A stretch of DNA of 64,000 nucleotides from contig CANBSV010000003.1 in NCBI GenBank assembly GCA_947372225.1, forward strand, positions 1 through 64,000, read 5' to 3'. The position numbers were made by a program, and so were the translations under genes. Every line of letters starts with the position of its first letter. Position 1 is the stretch's first letter. Shown piece by piece: positions 19,975 through 30,286 of this stretch. This DNA is from Burkholderiales bacterium (lineage in GTDB: Bacteria > Pseudomonadota > Gammaproteobacteria > Burkholderiales > Burkholderiaceae_C). The notes below the pieces were generated by a model. That model was not told the origin of the DNA and did no database searches. It saw nothing but the letters and a program-made list of their open reading frames with translations.

Positions 19975-21479
19975 GCGCATCTCTGCACGACATGGGCGTG
20001 GCCGAACTGGCACGGGCCTTCGCGGCCAAGCAGGTCTCGAGTGTCGAGGCCACCACCCACCTGCTCGCGCGCGCCGCAGCGCACGAGCACCTGGGCGCAT
20101 GGCTGTGCATCGACGCCGATGCCGCGCTCGCGCAAGCGCGCAACGCCGACACGGTGCGCGCGCAGGGAAACGCATCGTCGCTGCTGGGCGTGCCACTTGC
20201 GCACAAGGACATCTTCGTCACGCGTGAGTTGCCCACCACCGCAGGCTCGAAGATGCTGGCCGACTACCGAAGCCCGTTCGACGCCACCGTGGTGGCGCGG
20301 CTCGCTGCGGCGGGCACCGTGACGCTGGGCAAGCTCAGCTGCGATGAATTCGCCATGGGCTCGGGCAACGAGAACTCGGCCTGGGGCCCCGTCAAGAACC
20401 CTTGGGATCTGACCCGCGTACCTGGCGGTTCATCGGGCGGCTCGGCCGCAGCGGTGGCCGCACGGCTGGTGCCGGCAGCCACCGGCACCGACACCGGCGG
20501 GTCGATCCGCCAGCCGGCCAGCTTCAGTGGCGTGACGGGCATCAAACCGACGTATGGCGTGTGCTCGCGCTTCGGGATGATCGCCTTCGCGTCCAGCCTT
20601 GATCAGGCTGGGCCGATGGCGCGCAGCGCTGAGGATTGCGCCATGTTGCTGGGCGCCATGAGCGGCTTCGACGAGCGCGACTCCACCAGCGTGCAGCGCC
20701 CGCCGCAAGACTATGCCGCGCTGATGCACACGCCGCGCGCCGGAGCCACTGCAGCTCAACCGCTCAAGGGGTTGCGCGTCGGGCTGCCGCGGGAGTTCTT
20801 CCCGGCCGCGCTGTCAGGCGATGTGGATCACGCGGTGCGCGAGGCGCTGGCCGAGCTCGAAAAACTCGGCGCCACGCTGGTCGACGTGAGCCTGCCGCGC
20901 ACTGAGCTGTCGATCCCCGTGTACTACATCATCGCGCCAGCCGAGGCCAGCTCGAACCTGAGCCGCTTCGACGGCGTGCGCTTCGGCCACCGGGCGGCCA
21001 AGTACACGGACCTGCTCGACATGTACAAGAAGTCGCGGGCCGAGGGGTTCGGCCCCGAGGTCAAGCGGCGCATCATGATCGGCAGCTACGTGCTCAGCCA
21101 CGGCTACTACGACGCGTATTACCTGCAGGCGCAAAAGCTGCGCCGCATGATCGCCGACGACTTCCAGCACTGTTTCACCGAATGCGACGTGATCGCGGGC
21201 CCGGTGGCCCCTTCAGTGGCCTGGAAGCTGGGCGGCAAGAACGACGACCCGGTGGCCAACTACCTGGCCGACATCTTCACGCTGCCAGCCAGTCTGGCCG
21301 GGCTGCCCGGCATGAGCGTGCCGGCAGGCTTTGCCGCATCCGGCGAGGGCGCCGGCATGCCGGTGGGCCTGCAGCTGATCGGCAACTACTTCCAGGAGGG
21401 TGCCTTGTTGCACGCCGCCCACGCATTCCAGCAAGCGACCGACTGGCACCGCCGCGCGCCGCAAGGGGTGGCCGCATGA
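19971..21479 (+). CDS. gatA: Aspartyl/glutamyl-tRNA amidotransferase subunit A
   Basis: The 502-residue amidase-signature enzyme shows the catalytic triad elements: lysine in LAHKD, and the serine-rich loop [13 protein letters not shown] with the cis-serine and the nucleophile serine in [11 protein letters not shown]. It releases ammonia from glutamine for transfer by GatB. It overlaps both gatC and gatB by four bases, so the three subunits are translationally coupled. Confidence 0.98.
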   Translation: MSASLHDMGVAELARAFAAKQVSSVEATTHLLARAAAHEHLGAWLCIDADAALAQARNADTVRAQGNASSLLGVPLAHKDIFVTRELPTTAGSKMLADYRSPFDATVVARLAAAGTVTLGKLSCDEFAMGSGNENSAWGPVKNPWDLTRVPGGSSGGSAAAVAARLVPAATGTDTGGSIRQPASFSGVTGIKPTYGVCSRFGMIAFASSLDQAGPMARSAEDCAMLLGAMSGFDERDSTSVQRPPQDYAALMHTPRAGATAAQPLKGLRVGLPREFFPAALSGDVDHAVREALAELEKLGATLVDVSLPRTELSIPVYYIIAPAEASSNLSRFDGVRFGHRAAKYTDLLDMYKKSRAEGFGPEVKRRIMIGSYVLSHGYYDAYYLQAQKLRRMIADDFQHCFTECDVIAGPVAPSVAWKLGGKNDDPVANYLADIFTLPASLAGLPGMSVPAGFAASGEGAGMPVGLQLIGNYFQEGALLHAAHAFQQATDWHRRAPQGVAA

Positions 21480-22945
21480 CGACCACCGCCACTGGCAAAC
21501 TGATTCGAGGCTACGAGGTCGTGATCGGCCTCGAGACGCACGCGCAGCTGTCCACGCACAGCAAGATCTTCAGTGGCTCATCGACGCAATTCGGCGCCGA
21601 CCCCAACACGCAGGCCTCCCCGGTCGACCTGGCGCTGCCCGGTACGCTGCCGGTGATGAACCGCGGCGCCGTCGAGCGAGCCATCCGCTTTGGCGTGGCG
21701 GTGGGTGCGCGGGTGGCCCATCAGTCGATCTTTGCGCGCAAGAACTACTTCTATCCCGATCTGCCCAAGGGCTACCAGATCAGCCAGTACGAAACGCCAG
21801 TGGTGCAAGGCGGCGTGGTCGAGTTCTTCGTGGGCGAGGTGCTGCACCGCGTCAACCTCACGCGCGCTCACCTCGAGGAAGACGCCGGCAAATCGCTGCA
21901 CGAGGATTACGCGGGCCAGACCGGCATCGACCTCAACCGCGCCGGCACGCCATTGCTCGAGATCGTCACCGAGCCCGACATGCGCTCGAGCGCCGAGGCG
22001 GCCGAATACGCCAAGACGCTGCACGCGCTCGTGGTGTGGCTGGGCATTTGCGACGGCAACATGCAAGAAGGCAGCTTCCGCTGCGACGCCAACGTGTCGG
22101 TGCGCAAGCCCGGGGCTCCGTACGGCACGCGCCGCGAGATCAAGAACCTCAACAGCTTCAAGTTCTTGCAGCAGGCCATCGACTGCGAAGTCCAGTGGCA
22201 GATCGACCTGATCGAAGACGGCGGTGCGGTGCAACAGGCCACGGCGCTGTTCAACCCCAACGGCAACGGCGGTCGCGGCGAAACACGCGCCATGCGCAGC
22301 AAGGAAGAAGCGCACGACTACCGCTACTTCCCCGATCCCGATCTGCCGCCGCTGGTCATCGCCCCCGAATGGATCGAGCAGGTGCGAGCGGCCATGCCCG
22401 AGCTGCCGCGGGCGATGGCCGAGCGGTTTCAGCGCGAGCATGGTCTGCCCGAGTACGACGCGCTGGCCGTCACGCAAAGCAAGGCGCACGCGGCCTACTT
22501 CGAGGCCGCCACGGCCCGGTGCCAGGCACCCAAGCTGGTGGCCAACTGGATGATGGGCGAGCTGGCTCGCCGGCTCAATGCCGACGGCCTGGTGATCGAT
22601 CACGGTCCGGTGGACGCGGCCACGCTGGGCGCGCTGATCGCACGCATTGGCGACAGCACGATCTCGAACAACGGCGCCCGCCAGATCTTCGATGCGCTGT
22701 GGGCCGGCGAATCCACCGATGTGGATGCGCTGATCGAGTCCAAGGGCCTGCGCCAACTCAATGACACCGGTGAGCTCGACCGCCTGCTCGACGAGTTGCT
22801 GGCAGCCAACGCCAAGTCGGTCGAGGAATACCGCGCCGGCAAGGAAAAAGCCTTCAATGCGCTGGTCGGACAGGCGATGAAAGCCACCAAGGGCAAAGCC
22901 AACCCGGCTCAAGTGACCGAGTTGCTCAAAAAGAAGCTCGGCTGA
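21476..22945 (+). CDS. gatB: Aspartyl/glutamyl-tRNA amidotransferase subunit B
   Basis: The 489-residue protein begins with the GatB catalytic domain ([13 protein letters not shown], then LPGTLPVMN and [20 protein letters not shown]) and ends in a YqeY-like tail domain with [17 protein letters not shown]. It activates the misacylated tRNA with ATP and transfers ammonia. The ATG at 21476 overlaps the gatA stop; longer readings into gatA are not credible. Confidence 0.98.
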   Translation: MTTTATGKLIRGYEVVIGLETHAQLSTHSKIFSGSSTQFGADPNTQASPVDLALPGTLPVMNRGAVERAIRFGVAVGARVAHQSIFARKNYFYPDLPKGYQISQYETPVVQGGVVEFFVGEVLHRVNLTRAHLEEDAGKSLHEDYAGQTGIDLNRAGTPLLEIVTEPDMRSSAEAAEYAKTLHALVVWLGICDGNMQEGSFRCDANVSVRKPGAPYGTRREIKNLNSFKFLQQAIDCEVQWQIDLIEDGGAVQQATALFNPNGNGGRGETRAMRSKEEAHDYRYFPDPDLPPLVIAPEWIEQVRAAMPELPRAMAERFQREHGLPEYDALAVTQSKAHAAYFEAATARCQAPKLVANWMMGELARRLNADGLVIDHGPVDAATLGALIARIGDSTISNNGARQIFDALWAGESTDVDALIESKGLRQLNDTGELDRLLDELLAANAKSVEEYRAGKEKAFNALVGQAMKATKGKANPAQVTELLKKKLG

Positions 22946-22980
22946 GTTCCCAAGCCCGCGTCGCGGCCTTCAGGCTGCGC

Positions 22981-23697
22981 CTAGGGCTTCGGCTTGGGCT
23001 TGGCGCTCGCTGAGGCTGCCACGCCGGTGCTCGCCGCGGCAGCACCGGGCGCCTTGGGCAACGGGCCCAAAGACCCGGGTGCTGCACCGGACCACACGGC
23101 GCGCAGCCGGGCGAGTTCTGCGTCGAACGCCGCGTTGATGCGTTGCGTCTCGGCGCGCTGGTTGACCATCAACGTGCGCTGGGCCTCAGCCGCGGCCTCA
23201 TTGCCATCGAGTTGCTGCTTGAGCAGCGGGGGCAGTTGCCGCCCGGCGTAGAACTCCGCCTCTTCTTCCAGCGGCTTGCGTTCAGCAGCCAGGTCGTCGA
23301 GCCGGCGCTGCGACAGTTGCAACGTTCGGCGCACGTCGTCGAGCGCCGCTGCACGGGCGCGCTGGTGAGCCGCCTCGTTGGGATACCGGCTGCGCAGGTT
23401 GCGGTCGCTGCGTATCGCGTCGGCCTCGATCGCCGCGCGCACGGCTTTGGCCCGGTCGCGCGCGTCTTGCTCGGCCTGTTCATCGGCTGTCATGACCGGG
23501 CTGCGGATCTCACGCGTGGAACCGTCCGGATTCAGCACCCGGTGCTCGCGTGACAGGCACTCGGCGATCGGACGATCCGAAGTGATGTGCTTGCCATTGG
23601 CATCGACACACGCATAGATCGGTGACGCCAACGCGGCAACGGGCCAGGCGAGCGCGGCAGCAAGGCAAATGCGTTGAAACAATGGCTCAGACACCAT
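22981..23697 (-). CDS. DUF4124-domain exported protein
   Basis: A 238-residue protein with an N-terminal signal sequence (ICLAAALAWPVAALAS, cleavage likely near residue 24) and, directly after it, a DUF4124-like unit with YACVDANGKHITSDRP and the CLSREHRVLNPDG stretch. A long charged helical region with coiled-coil character (about 85-185) follows, then an Ala/Lys/Pro tail. The ATG at 23697 lies 11 bases inside the end of pyrE, so the two are probably cotranslated. DUF4124 proteins are common in Burkholderiales envelopes; their role is unknown. Confidence 0.82.
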   Translation of the reverse strand: MVSEPLFQRICLAAALAWPVAALASPIYACVDANGKHITSDRPIAECLSREHRVLNPDGSTREIRSPVMTADEQAEQDARDRAKAVRAAIEADAIRSDRNLRSRYPNEAAHQRARAAALDDVRRTLQLSQRRLDDLAAERKPLEEEAEFYAGRQLPPLLKQQLDGNEAAAEAQRTLMVNQRAETQRINAAFDAELARLRAVWSGAAPGSLGPLPKAPGAAAASTGVAASASAKPKPKP

Positions 23698-24379
23698 AAC
23701 GCTCCCGATAGGCCGAAACAGCCTCAGCGTACACCGCCAGCGCGGGCGCCTCGTTCGACTGCAGCACCTGCAGCAAATCGCCCAGCGTGGCGATGGCGCA
23801 CACCGGCAAACCGAGTTGCTGTTGCACGAACTGAACCGCAGACTCGGCGGCGTCATCGGTAGCGCGCTCCTGCCGGTCCAGCGCGATGGTCACCGCACTG
23901 GGCACGCCACCGGCGGCCTGGATCAGCGCGATCGACTCGCGCACCGAGGTGCCCGCCGAGATGACGTCGTCGATGATCAGCACCCGACCGCGCACCGGCG
24001 CGCCCACCAAAGTGCCGCCCTCGCCGTGATCCTTGGCTTCCTTGCGGTTGTAGGCGTACGGCACGTTCACGCCCAGCCGCGCGAGTTCGACGGCGACAGC
24101 CGCGGCCAACACGATGCCCTTGTAGGCAGGACCGAACAACATGTCGAACTGCAACGCGCCCGAAGCGCGGGCCTGCAGCAAACGCCGTGCATAGAATTCG
24201 GCCAGGCGGCCGAGCTTGGCGCCATCGTCGAAAAGACCCGCGTTGAAGAAGTACGGCGACAGCCGGCCGGCCTTGGTCTTGAACTCACCGAACCGCAAGA
24301 CGCCCGCCTCGAGCGAAAACGCCACGAATTCGCGGGCCAGTTCGTCGGTGTTTGCGGCAGCGCACCCCGTTGGGCTCAT
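23687..24379 (-). CDS. pyrE: Orotate phosphoribosyltransferase
   Basis: The 230-residue enzyme has the PyrE pattern: FSLEAGVLRFGEFKTKAGRLSPYFFNAG (split N-terminal motif), FGPAYKGIVLA, YNRKEAKDHGEGG and the PRPP-binding loop VLIIDDVISAGTSVRES. It makes orotidine 5'-monophosphate from orotate and PRPP. The ATG at 24379 gives the normal length; the open frame upstream is antisense to exonuclease III. Its start lies only 12 bases from the divergent exonuclease start. Confidence 0.97.
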   Translation of the reverse strand: MSPTGCAAANTDELAREFVAFSLEAGVLRFGEFKTKAGRLSPYFFNAGLFDDGAKLGRLAEFYARRLLQARASGALQFDMLFGPAYKGIVLAAAVAVELARLGVNVPYAYNRKEAKDHGEGGTLVGAPVRGRVLIIDDVISAGTSVRESIALIQAAGGVPSAVTIALDRQERATDDAAESAVQFVQQQLGLPVCAIATLGDLLQVLQSNEAPALAVYAEAVSAYRERYGV

Positions 24380-24391
24380 CTGAGGAATCCT

Positions 24392-25198
24392 GTGCTTCGT
24401 CTGGTCACGTTGAATCTGAACGGCATCCGCTCGGCGGCCACCAAGGGTTTCGAAGCCTGGACTGCGACGACGAAGCCCGATTTTATGGGCGTGCAGGAGG
24501 TCAAGGCCCAAGCCGACACCGTGCTCGGGCGCTTCGAGCAGGTCGCCGGCATGACCGGGCACTTTCACTACGCGCAGAAAAAGGGCTACTCGGGTGTGGG
24601 CGTGTACTCGCGGCACGAGCCCAGCGACGTGCGCACCGGCATCGGCAACGTGGAGTTCGACGATGAAGGCCGCTGGGTCGAGCTGCGCTTTGACGACCCC
24701 AGCCGGCTCGACTTTCCTCGCTTCAGCGTGATCAGCTGTTATTTCCCGAGCGGCAGCAGCGGCGAAGAGCGGCAGCAGGCCAAGTTTCGCTTTTTGGCGC
24801 TGATCGAGCCGCACCTGCAGCGGCTTCGCGCCGAGCGTGAATTCGTCTTGCTGGGCGACATCAACATCGCCCACAAGGAAATTGACCTCAAGAACTGGAA
24901 GGGCAACCTCAAGAACAGTGGCTTCCTCCCGGAGGAGCGCGCCTGGATGACACGGCTGCTGGACGCCGAGTCCGGTGGCGGGTTGGTCGATGTGTTTCGC
25001 CGGCTCGACCCGAACCCCGAGCGCTACACCTGGTGGAGCAACCGCGGCCAGGCCTGGGCGAAGAACGTGGGTTGGCGCATTGACTACCACCTGGCCACCC
25101 CCGGCATCGCATCCCGCGCACGTCACACTGACATTCACCTCGAGCCGAGGTTTTCAGACCACGCGCCGCTGACGATCGATTACGACTTCGCGCTTTGA
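24392..25198 (+). CDS. xth: Exodeoxyribonuclease III (ExoIII/AP endonuclease family)
   Basis: A 268-residue exonuclease/endonuclease/phosphatase-fold enzyme. Motifs are LNLNGIRSA, QEVKAQ (metal-binding Glu), GDINIAHKEID (catalytic Asp and Asn), WRIDYHLATP and the C-terminal FSDHAPLTIDY histidine. Such enzymes cut at abasic sites and degrade one strand of duplex DNA. The GTG at 24392 is the best start, with a GAGGAA ribosome binding site six bases upstream. Divergent from pyrE. Confidence 0.96.
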   Translation: MLRLVTLNLNGIRSAATKGFEAWTATTKPDFMGVQEVKAQADTVLGRFEQVAGMTGHFHYAQKKGYSGVGVYSRHEPSDVRTGIGNVEFDDEGRWVELRFDDPSRLDFPRFSVISCYFPSGSSGEERQQAKFRFLALIEPHLQRLRAEREFVLLGDINIAHKEIDLKNWKGNLKNSGFLPEERAWMTRLLDAESGGGLVDVFRRLDPNPERYTWWSNRGQAWAKNVGWRIDYHLATPGIASRARHTDIHLEPRFSDHAPLTIDYDFAL

Positions 25199-25436
25199 GC
25201 CCGCGGCGCGTCGGTGAATGGGGCCGTTTGGGGCTGTCGGGGCTGAGTTCATGATCGCCGGTGTGGGCGGCTGTGTCAGTCTTGCAAGGTCTCGTCCGTC
25301 AAGGCTTTTCCGGCTTTAGGGCTTCGCCAGACCGTCGTACAGTTACGTTTTTGTCATAGCCGTGTGGCGCCCTTCTTGCTGCGGCAAGGGGGCCTTTTCA
25401 GATTCACTTTTTCATTCACAGGCCACATCGAAATCC

Positions 25437-26306
25437 ATGCTGTCCGTTCAAGATGTGGAGTTGCAACTTTCCGGGCCGCAGTCCGACGCGCTGGTCAAGA
25501 GCATCGGCATTCCACCGCGCCCCGCCGTGTTGCTGGAGATCGAAAGAGAGATCGCCAAGGATGACCCCGACCTGCGCAACGTGGCTCGGCTGGTGGCCGG
25601 TGATGTCGCTCTCACGGCCGCCATGCTGCGGACCGTCAATTCGCCCGCTTTCGGGCTGAAGCGGCACTGCGAGACCTTCGCGCAAGCCTTGGCCTTGCTG
25701 GGCATCAAGCCGCTGAGTGCGCTCATCACCAACCTGATGTTGCGTCGTGTGCTGCCCACCGATGGTCTGCAGCTCACGCGCTTTTGGGACGTTTCCGGCA
25801 AGCGCTCCTATGCACTGGCCAAACTGTCGCGGCACATGGGCGAGGTGGCGCCCGACCTCGGGCAATCGTTCGGCCTGTTTTGCGATGTGGGCATCCCGTT
25901 GATGATGCAGCGCTTCCCGGACTACGCAAAAACGCTCAAGGCCTGCAACGATGAGCCCGAGCGCAGCTTCACCGCCATAGAGCATGAGCACCATCTGGCC
26001 GATCACGCGCTCATCGGCGGCATGATGGCGCGCAGCTGGGGGGTGTCAAAGTCCGTGTGCCTGGCGATCCGTTTGCACCACGATTACTCGATCTCCCAGA
26101 ACCCAGACATGCCGCACGATGTGTGTCAGATGGTGGCCATGGGGCTGCTGGCCGAGTTGGCCATCCAACGCTTTGCCGGCATGAACCACAGCTCGGAGTG
26201 GGACAAGGGCAGCGACCTCGCCATGGGCTCTTTGATGTTGACCGATCAGGACCTGGAAGACTGGGTCGACCGGTTGCTGGAAGACTTCTCCGCGGGCAAA
26301 GCCTGA
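25437..26306 (+). CDS. HDOD-domain protein
   Basis: A 289-residue protein dominated by one HDOD domain (about 20-215) with IPPRPAVLLEIEREIAKDD, the NSPAFG turn, FAQALALLGIKPLSALI and HEHHLADHALIGG. HDOD proteins resemble HD phosphohydrolases but lack a full metal site and act as signalling or regulatory modules. The ATG at 25437 excludes a 25-residue non-conserved leader. It stands alone, 68 bases ahead of an esterase gene. A second HDOD gene lies about 6 kb downstream. Confidence 0.88.
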   Translation: MLSVQDVELQLSGPQSDALVKSIGIPPRPAVLLEIEREIAKDDPDLRNVARLVAGDVALTAAMLRTVNSPAFGLKRHCETFAQALALLGIKPLSALITNLMLRRVLPTDGLQLTRFWDVSGKRSYALAKLSRHMGEVAPDLGQSFGLFCDVGIPLMMQRFPDYAKTLKACNDEPERSFTAIEHEHHLADHALIGGMMARSWGVSKSVCLAIRLHHDYSISQNPDMPHDVCQMVAMGLLAELAIQRFAGMNHSSEWDKGSDLAMGSLMLTDQDLEDWVDRLLEDFSAGKA

Positions 26307-26374
26307 CCCCCGGGCCGGGCCGCTCACCGCACCTGCCTGAGGTGGCGGACGCCACAACCCACCTTGAATCCACC

Positions 26375-27037
26375 ATGCCCCTCGACAGCCTCGAATTTGA
26401 AACCGCCCCGAACCCGACCGCCAGCGTGATCGTGCTGCACGGGCTGGGTGCCGATGGCAATGACTTCGTGCCCATCGCCGAGGCGCTCGAGCTCGACGCC
26501 GTCGGCCCGGTGCGCTTCGTGTTTCCGCATGCGCCGGTGCGCCCGGTCACCATCAATGGCGGCATGTCGATGCGCGCCTGGTATGACATCCGGCAGGTCG
26601 ATCTGGTTCGTCAGGAAGACGAGGGCGGGCTGCGTGAGTCCCGGCTGCAGGTCGAAGCCCTGATCGCCAAGGAGAAGTCGCGCGGCGTGCCTGCCGGGCG
26701 CATCGTGCTGATGGGCTTTTCGCAGGGCTGCGCGATGACGCTTCTCACCGGCTTGCGCCACGCCGAGCGGCTGGCCGGACTGGTGGGGCTGTCAGGCTAC
26801 CTGCCGCTGGCCGATACCACCGCCGCCGAGCGCAGCGACACGAGCACAGGCTTGCCGATTTTTCTGGCGCACGGCCGGGCCGACCCGATCATTCCGCTGT
26901 CGCGGGCGAGCGCCTCGCGCGATGCACTTCAGGCGTTGGGCTGCGATGTCGATTGGCACGAGTACGCGATGCCGCACTCGGTGTGTCCGCAGGAAGTGGC
27001 CGATCTCAACCGCTGGATGCTGCGCGTCCTGGGCTGA
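26375..27037 (+). CDS. Alpha/beta-hydrolase carboxylesterase (phospholipase/carboxylesterase family)
   Basis: The 220-residue enzyme has LHGLGADGNDF near the N-terminus (oxyanion hole), nucleophile motif GFSQGC near residue 113, an acid in HGRADPIIP near 170 and a catalytic histidine in MPHSVCPQE near 201. This is the compact Abhydrolase_2 family (acyl-protein thioesterase and broad-range esterase). No signal peptide, so it is cytoplasmic. The native substrate is not predictable. Confidence 0.93.
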   Translation: MPLDSLEFETAPNPTASVIVLHGLGADGNDFVPIAEALELDAVGPVRFVFPHAPVRPVTINGGMSMRAWYDIRQVDLVRQEDEGGLRESRLQVEALIAKEKSRGVPAGRIVLMGFSQGCAMTLLTGLRHAERLAGLVGLSGYLPLADTTAAERSDTSTGLPIFLAHGRADPIIPLSRASASRDALQALGCDVDWHEYAMPHSVCPQEVADLNRWMLRVLG

Positions 27038-27052
27038 GTCGGCCCGAAACGA

Positions 27053-28024
27053 TCAGCCGGAGCGTTCAGCAGCGGCGCTGGGCTTGGGTGGCGAAAAGCG
27101 TTTGGTCGGTTTGTCGGCACGGGCGTACAAGCCCTCAACAGCAGGAATGTTGGCCTGGAGATCGCGGATGCGGGTTTCGCCCGCCGGGTGGGTCGACAGC
27201 CACTGCGGCGGCGCACCCTTGTTGGTCGAGCTCATCTTTTGCCACAGCGTGACGCCGGCGTGCGGCTCGTAGCCGGCGCGTGCCGACAAGTCCAGACCGA
27301 TCTTGTCGGCCTCCGATTCGTCGTTGCGGCCGAACTTCAGCGTGAGCAACTCGCCGCCCTTGTCGGCGAGGAAGCGACCGCCGCCGCCCAACCCCAGCAG
27401 GGCCGAGCCGATCTCGATCACACCTCGGGTGGCGGCGGACTTGCCCATGCGCTCGCGGGCGTGTTCGCGCAAGGCGTGCGCTATCTCGTGGCCCATGACC
27501 TGAGACACCTCGTCGTCGCTGAGCTGCAGCTGATCAAGGATCCCGTAATAAAAGGCGATCTTGCCGCCCGGCATGCAAAACGCGTTGATCTGCCGGCTGC
27601 CGAGCAGGTTGACTTCCCACTTCCAGTTCGCCGCACGCGCCGTGCTGTGCAGGTTGGGTGAATTGCTGAACGGGATCAGGCGCTGCGCGATCGCGCGCAG
27701 GCGCACGAGTTGCGGGTGGTTGTCCGGCGCCAGCGCCTTTTGCTGTGCGGCTTGCTGCAGCATCTGCTTGTATTGCTGAGCGGCCGAGGCTTCGACCTGC
27801 TCGGCAGGCACGAGTTCGGACAAGGAGGAAGGCTCGTCGACCTGCACGCCGTATTGGGCCCAGGCGGGCGTCAATGCCGCAGCGGACACACCGGCCATCG
27901 TCTGGGCAAACCGGCGGCGCGAATGCAAGGCGCAGCGGCAACCTGCATGGTGCCAAGGGGCCCAGGTGGATTGCGTGTCAGGCTCGAACGGCGCGTGCGG
28001 GTCGAATTCGGTCTTCATGAACAT
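27053..28024 (-). CDS. M48-family metalloprotease with twin-arginine signal
   Basis: A protein of about 323 residues. The SRRRFAQ motif followed by a hydrophobic stretch ending in AWAQ marks a Tat-type export signal. The protease domain has the zinc motif HEIAHALREHAR and the third ligand in ESEADKIGLD, as in periplasmic BepA/LoiP-type M48 enzymes. Starts at 28024 (MFMKTEF) or 28018 are both possible; neither has a strong ribosome site. The N-terminal about 35 residues before the Tat motif are longer than usual. It follows the AmpG-like gene by 25 bases, so the two may be cotranscribed. Confidence 0.9.
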   Translation of the reverse strand: MFMKTEFDPHAPFEPDTQSTWAPWHHAGCRCALHSRRRFAQTMAGVSAAALTPAWAQYGVQVDEPSSLSELVPAEQVEASAAQQYKQMLQQAAQQKALAPDNHPQLVRLRAIAQRLIPFSNSPNLHSTARAANWKWEVNLLGSRQINAFCMPGGKIAFYYGILDQLQLSDDEVSQVMGHEIAHALREHARERMGKSAATRGVIEIGSALLGLGGGGRFLADKGGELLTLKFGRNDESEADKIGLDLSARAGYEPHAGVTLWQKMSSTNKGAPPQWLSTHPAGETRIRDLQANIPAVEGLYARADKPTKRFSPPKPSAAAERSG

Positions 28025-28049
28025 GTCTCTGGCTTGCCGGTGGTGGGGG

Positions 28050-29669
28050 TCAATCTTCAGCGATGAGAGTGGCCGGATCGACTTCCAGTTCAATCACCGC
28101 CGCGCGCAGCCACCACAGCATCAGCAACGCCGGTGCGGCCAGCACGGTGGACAACACGAAAAAAGCCGGCCAGCCGATCGATTCGGCCATCACTCCGGCC
28201 AGCGGTCCCACCCAGACTCGACCCACTGAAGCAAACGCCGACAGCAAGGCGTACTGCGTGGCCGTGAAGCGCTGGTTGCACAAGCTCATCAGGAAGGCCA
28301 CGAAGGCGGCAGTGCCCATGCCGCTGGCCAGGTTCTCGGCCGCAATCACCATCAGCAGGCCGCCGTCGATGTCGGTGGCATGCGCCAGCCTCACGAAGCC
28401 CCAGTCGAACGCAGGCACCACCAGCCCGGGCCACATGCCCTTGCCATTGACCGCCAGCCACCAGAAACCGAGGTTGCTCAGCATTTGCAGCACGCCAAAC
28501 AGCAACAGCGAACGCCACAGGCCCAGTCGCAGCATCAGCGCGCCGCCCAGCAGCGCACCTGCGATGGTCAACCACAGACCGATCAACTTGTTGACCAGAC
28601 CGACCTCGGCCGGGCTGAACATCATGGATTTGAGGAGGAACGGCGTCATCAGCGAACCGGCGAACGCATCCCCCAGCTTGTAGAGCACGATGAACGCGAG
28701 GAACGCTGCCGCGCCGCGCTGCGAAAAGTAGCTGCGCAGGCCGCTGAGCAGGGTCTCGAACCGTGCCGCGCGAGCCGCCCACGCCGCCAAAGGCAAGGTG
28801 AAGGCCAGGCCCAGCAGCAGTGCGAGCAGGTCGATCCACTTGGTCTTGAGCGCGTCGGCCATCGCGCTGCCATCGAACCACGGCGCCAGCAGGATGCGGG
28901 CCACCGGCGGGCCCAGCCGGTCGCTGACCAAGAAGCCCACGGCCACAGCCACCACCAGCGCAGCGAAGCCGATCAGATCCTGCCGCGCGACGCTGGAGCG
29001 GTCGCCCAGCGCACGCACCCTGGGCAGAACCAGCGCCGACAGCACCGCCGCGCCCGCCATCAGGGCCGCCATGAGCCGGTAGACCGCCGGCCAGCTCCAG
29101 CCGCCGCCCGGCCCCGTGGCATTGGCCGGGTCGACCCAAATCAGCGCGATGCCTCCCGACAGCACCATCGCCAGCCGATAGCCAAGCACGCTGAGCGACG
29201 AGCCCAGGCCGCGCTCGCGTGCGGCCAGCAAGTCGGTGCGATAGGCGTCGATGACCACATCCTGAGAGGCGGCCACAAACGCCACCAGCACCGCCAGCAG
29301 CGCAAAGGCCTTGGTGGACCCGGTGGGCGAGGTTCCGGCCAACCACAGCAACGCCCCGGCCAGCGCCAGTTGCGTGAGCACCAGCCAGCCACGCCGCCGG
29401 CCGAGCCATGGCAGCTCGAACCGGTCCATGAGCGGTGCCCACAGGAATTTGAAGGTGTAGGGCAGCCCGACCAGGCTGAGGAAGCCGATGGTGGCCAGAT
29501 CGAGGCCCTCGAGGCTCAGCCAGGCCTGCATCGCCTGCCCGGTCAGCGCCAGCGGGAGGCCCGACGCAAAGCCGAGAAAGGTGACCGCAGCCAACCGGTG
29601 CAGCGCGGCGGCGTCGAAGCGGGCGGCGCTTGGCATGCCTGCGGGCACGCCTTGTAGAGGGTCGGTCAT
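28050..29669 (-). CDS. ampG: AmpG-like muropeptide permease (MFS)
   Basis: The 539-residue protein has about 14 hydrophobic spans. The N-terminal half shows the AmpG pattern FASGLPLALTGQAMQAWL, LVGLPYTFKFLWAPLMDR, GRRRGWLVLTQ and ASQDVVIDAYRTDLL. AmpG imports anhydro-muropeptides for cell-wall recycling and beta-lactamase signalling. The start at 29669 gives the common AmpG N-terminus; 61 bases separate it from the divergent flavin reductase. A MurU-type recycling enzyme is also present in this window (59920-60675). Confidence 0.88.
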   Translation of the reverse strand: MTDPLQGVPAGMPSAARFDAAALHRLAAVTFLGFASGLPLALTGQAMQAWLSLEGLDLATIGFLSLVGLPYTFKFLWAPLMDRFELPWLGRRRGWLVLTQLALAGALLWLAGTSPTGSTKAFALLAVLVAFVAASQDVVIDAYRTDLLAARERGLGSSLSVLGYRLAMVLSGGIALIWVDPANATGPGGGWSWPAVYRLMAALMAGAAVLSALVLPRVRALGDRSSVARQDLIGFAALVVAVAVGFLVSDRLGPPVARILLAPWFDGSAMADALKTKWIDLLALLLGLAFTLPLAAWAARAARFETLLSGLRSYFSQRGAAAFLAFIVLYKLGDAFAGSLMTPFLLKSMMFSPAEVGLVNKLIGLWLTIAGALLGGALMLRLGLWRSLLLFGVLQMLSNLGFWWLAVNGKGMWPGLVVPAFDWGFVRLAHATDIDGGLLMVIAAENLASGMGTAAFVAFLMSLCNQRFTATQYALLSAFASVGRVWVGPLAGVMAESIGWPAFFVLSTVLAAPALLMLWWLRAAVIELEVDPATLIAED

Positions 29670-29730
29670 GCCGAATTCTAGGGACGGGGCTCGACCGGAC
29701 CGCAGTCGGTACTTCATCGAGAATTCACCC

Positions 29731-30240
29731 ATGAACGCGACCCCATTGGCACTGCCGCCCAGCTTTTCGAGTGCCGAATTTCGAGCCGCACTCGGCACCT
29801 TCGCCACCGGCGTGACGGTGATCACCGCTCGCGACGAAAACGGCGTTCGGGTGGGGCTGACTGCCAGTTCATTCAATTCGGTCTCGCTCACGCCACCGCT
29901 GGTGCTGTGGAGCCTGTCGCGCAACGCGTCGACGATGCCGGCCTTCAGCCGCGGGTCGCACTACGCGATCAACATCCTCGCTGCCGACCAGCGGCACATT
30001 GCCGAGCGCTTTGCAAGCAAGGACATCGACCGATTCGCGGGCGTGGCCCTGCGCGAGGGTGCCCGCGGGGCACCCGTCCTTGAAGGCGCGATGGCGGTGT
30101 TCGAGTGTTTCAACCGCAGCCAGTACGCCGAGGGCGACCACATCATCTTCGTGGGCGAAGTCGAACACTGCCAGCGACGCGAAGACGCGCAGCCCCTCAT
30201 CTATCACGGCGGGCGCTTCTTCACCGAACTGCCGCTTTAG
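29731..30240 (+). CDS. Flavin reductase family protein
   Basis: A 169-residue flavin-reductase-like protein with ALGTFATGVTVITA, GLTASSFNSVSLTPPLVLWSL and a later GDHIIFVGEVEH segment, matching FMN-binding split-barrel reductases that supply reduced flavin to two-component monooxygenases or act as generic NAD(P)H:flavin reductases. No partner oxygenase is adjacent. A chromate transporter gene follows after 46 bases on the same strand. Confidence 0.9.
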   Translation: MNATPLALPPSFSSAEFRAALGTFATGVTVITARDENGVRVGLTASSFNSVSLTPPLVLWSLSRNASTMPAFSRGSHYAINILAADQRHIAERFASKDIDRFAGVALREGARGAPVLEGAMAVFECFNRSQYAEGDHIIFVGEVEHCQRREDAQPLIYHGGRFFTELPL

Positions 30241-30286
30241 TGACTGCGGCCGATTGCCCTGCCAGATTGCCGGATCAGCCCAGGCC

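Noticed and set aside
21578..22912. 444-codon minus-strand frame across gatB
   Set aside because: Antisense shadow of a certain GatB gene.
24380..25138. N-terminal extension of pyrE
   Set aside because: The extension is antisense to exonuclease III; the PyrE family start fits ATG 24379.
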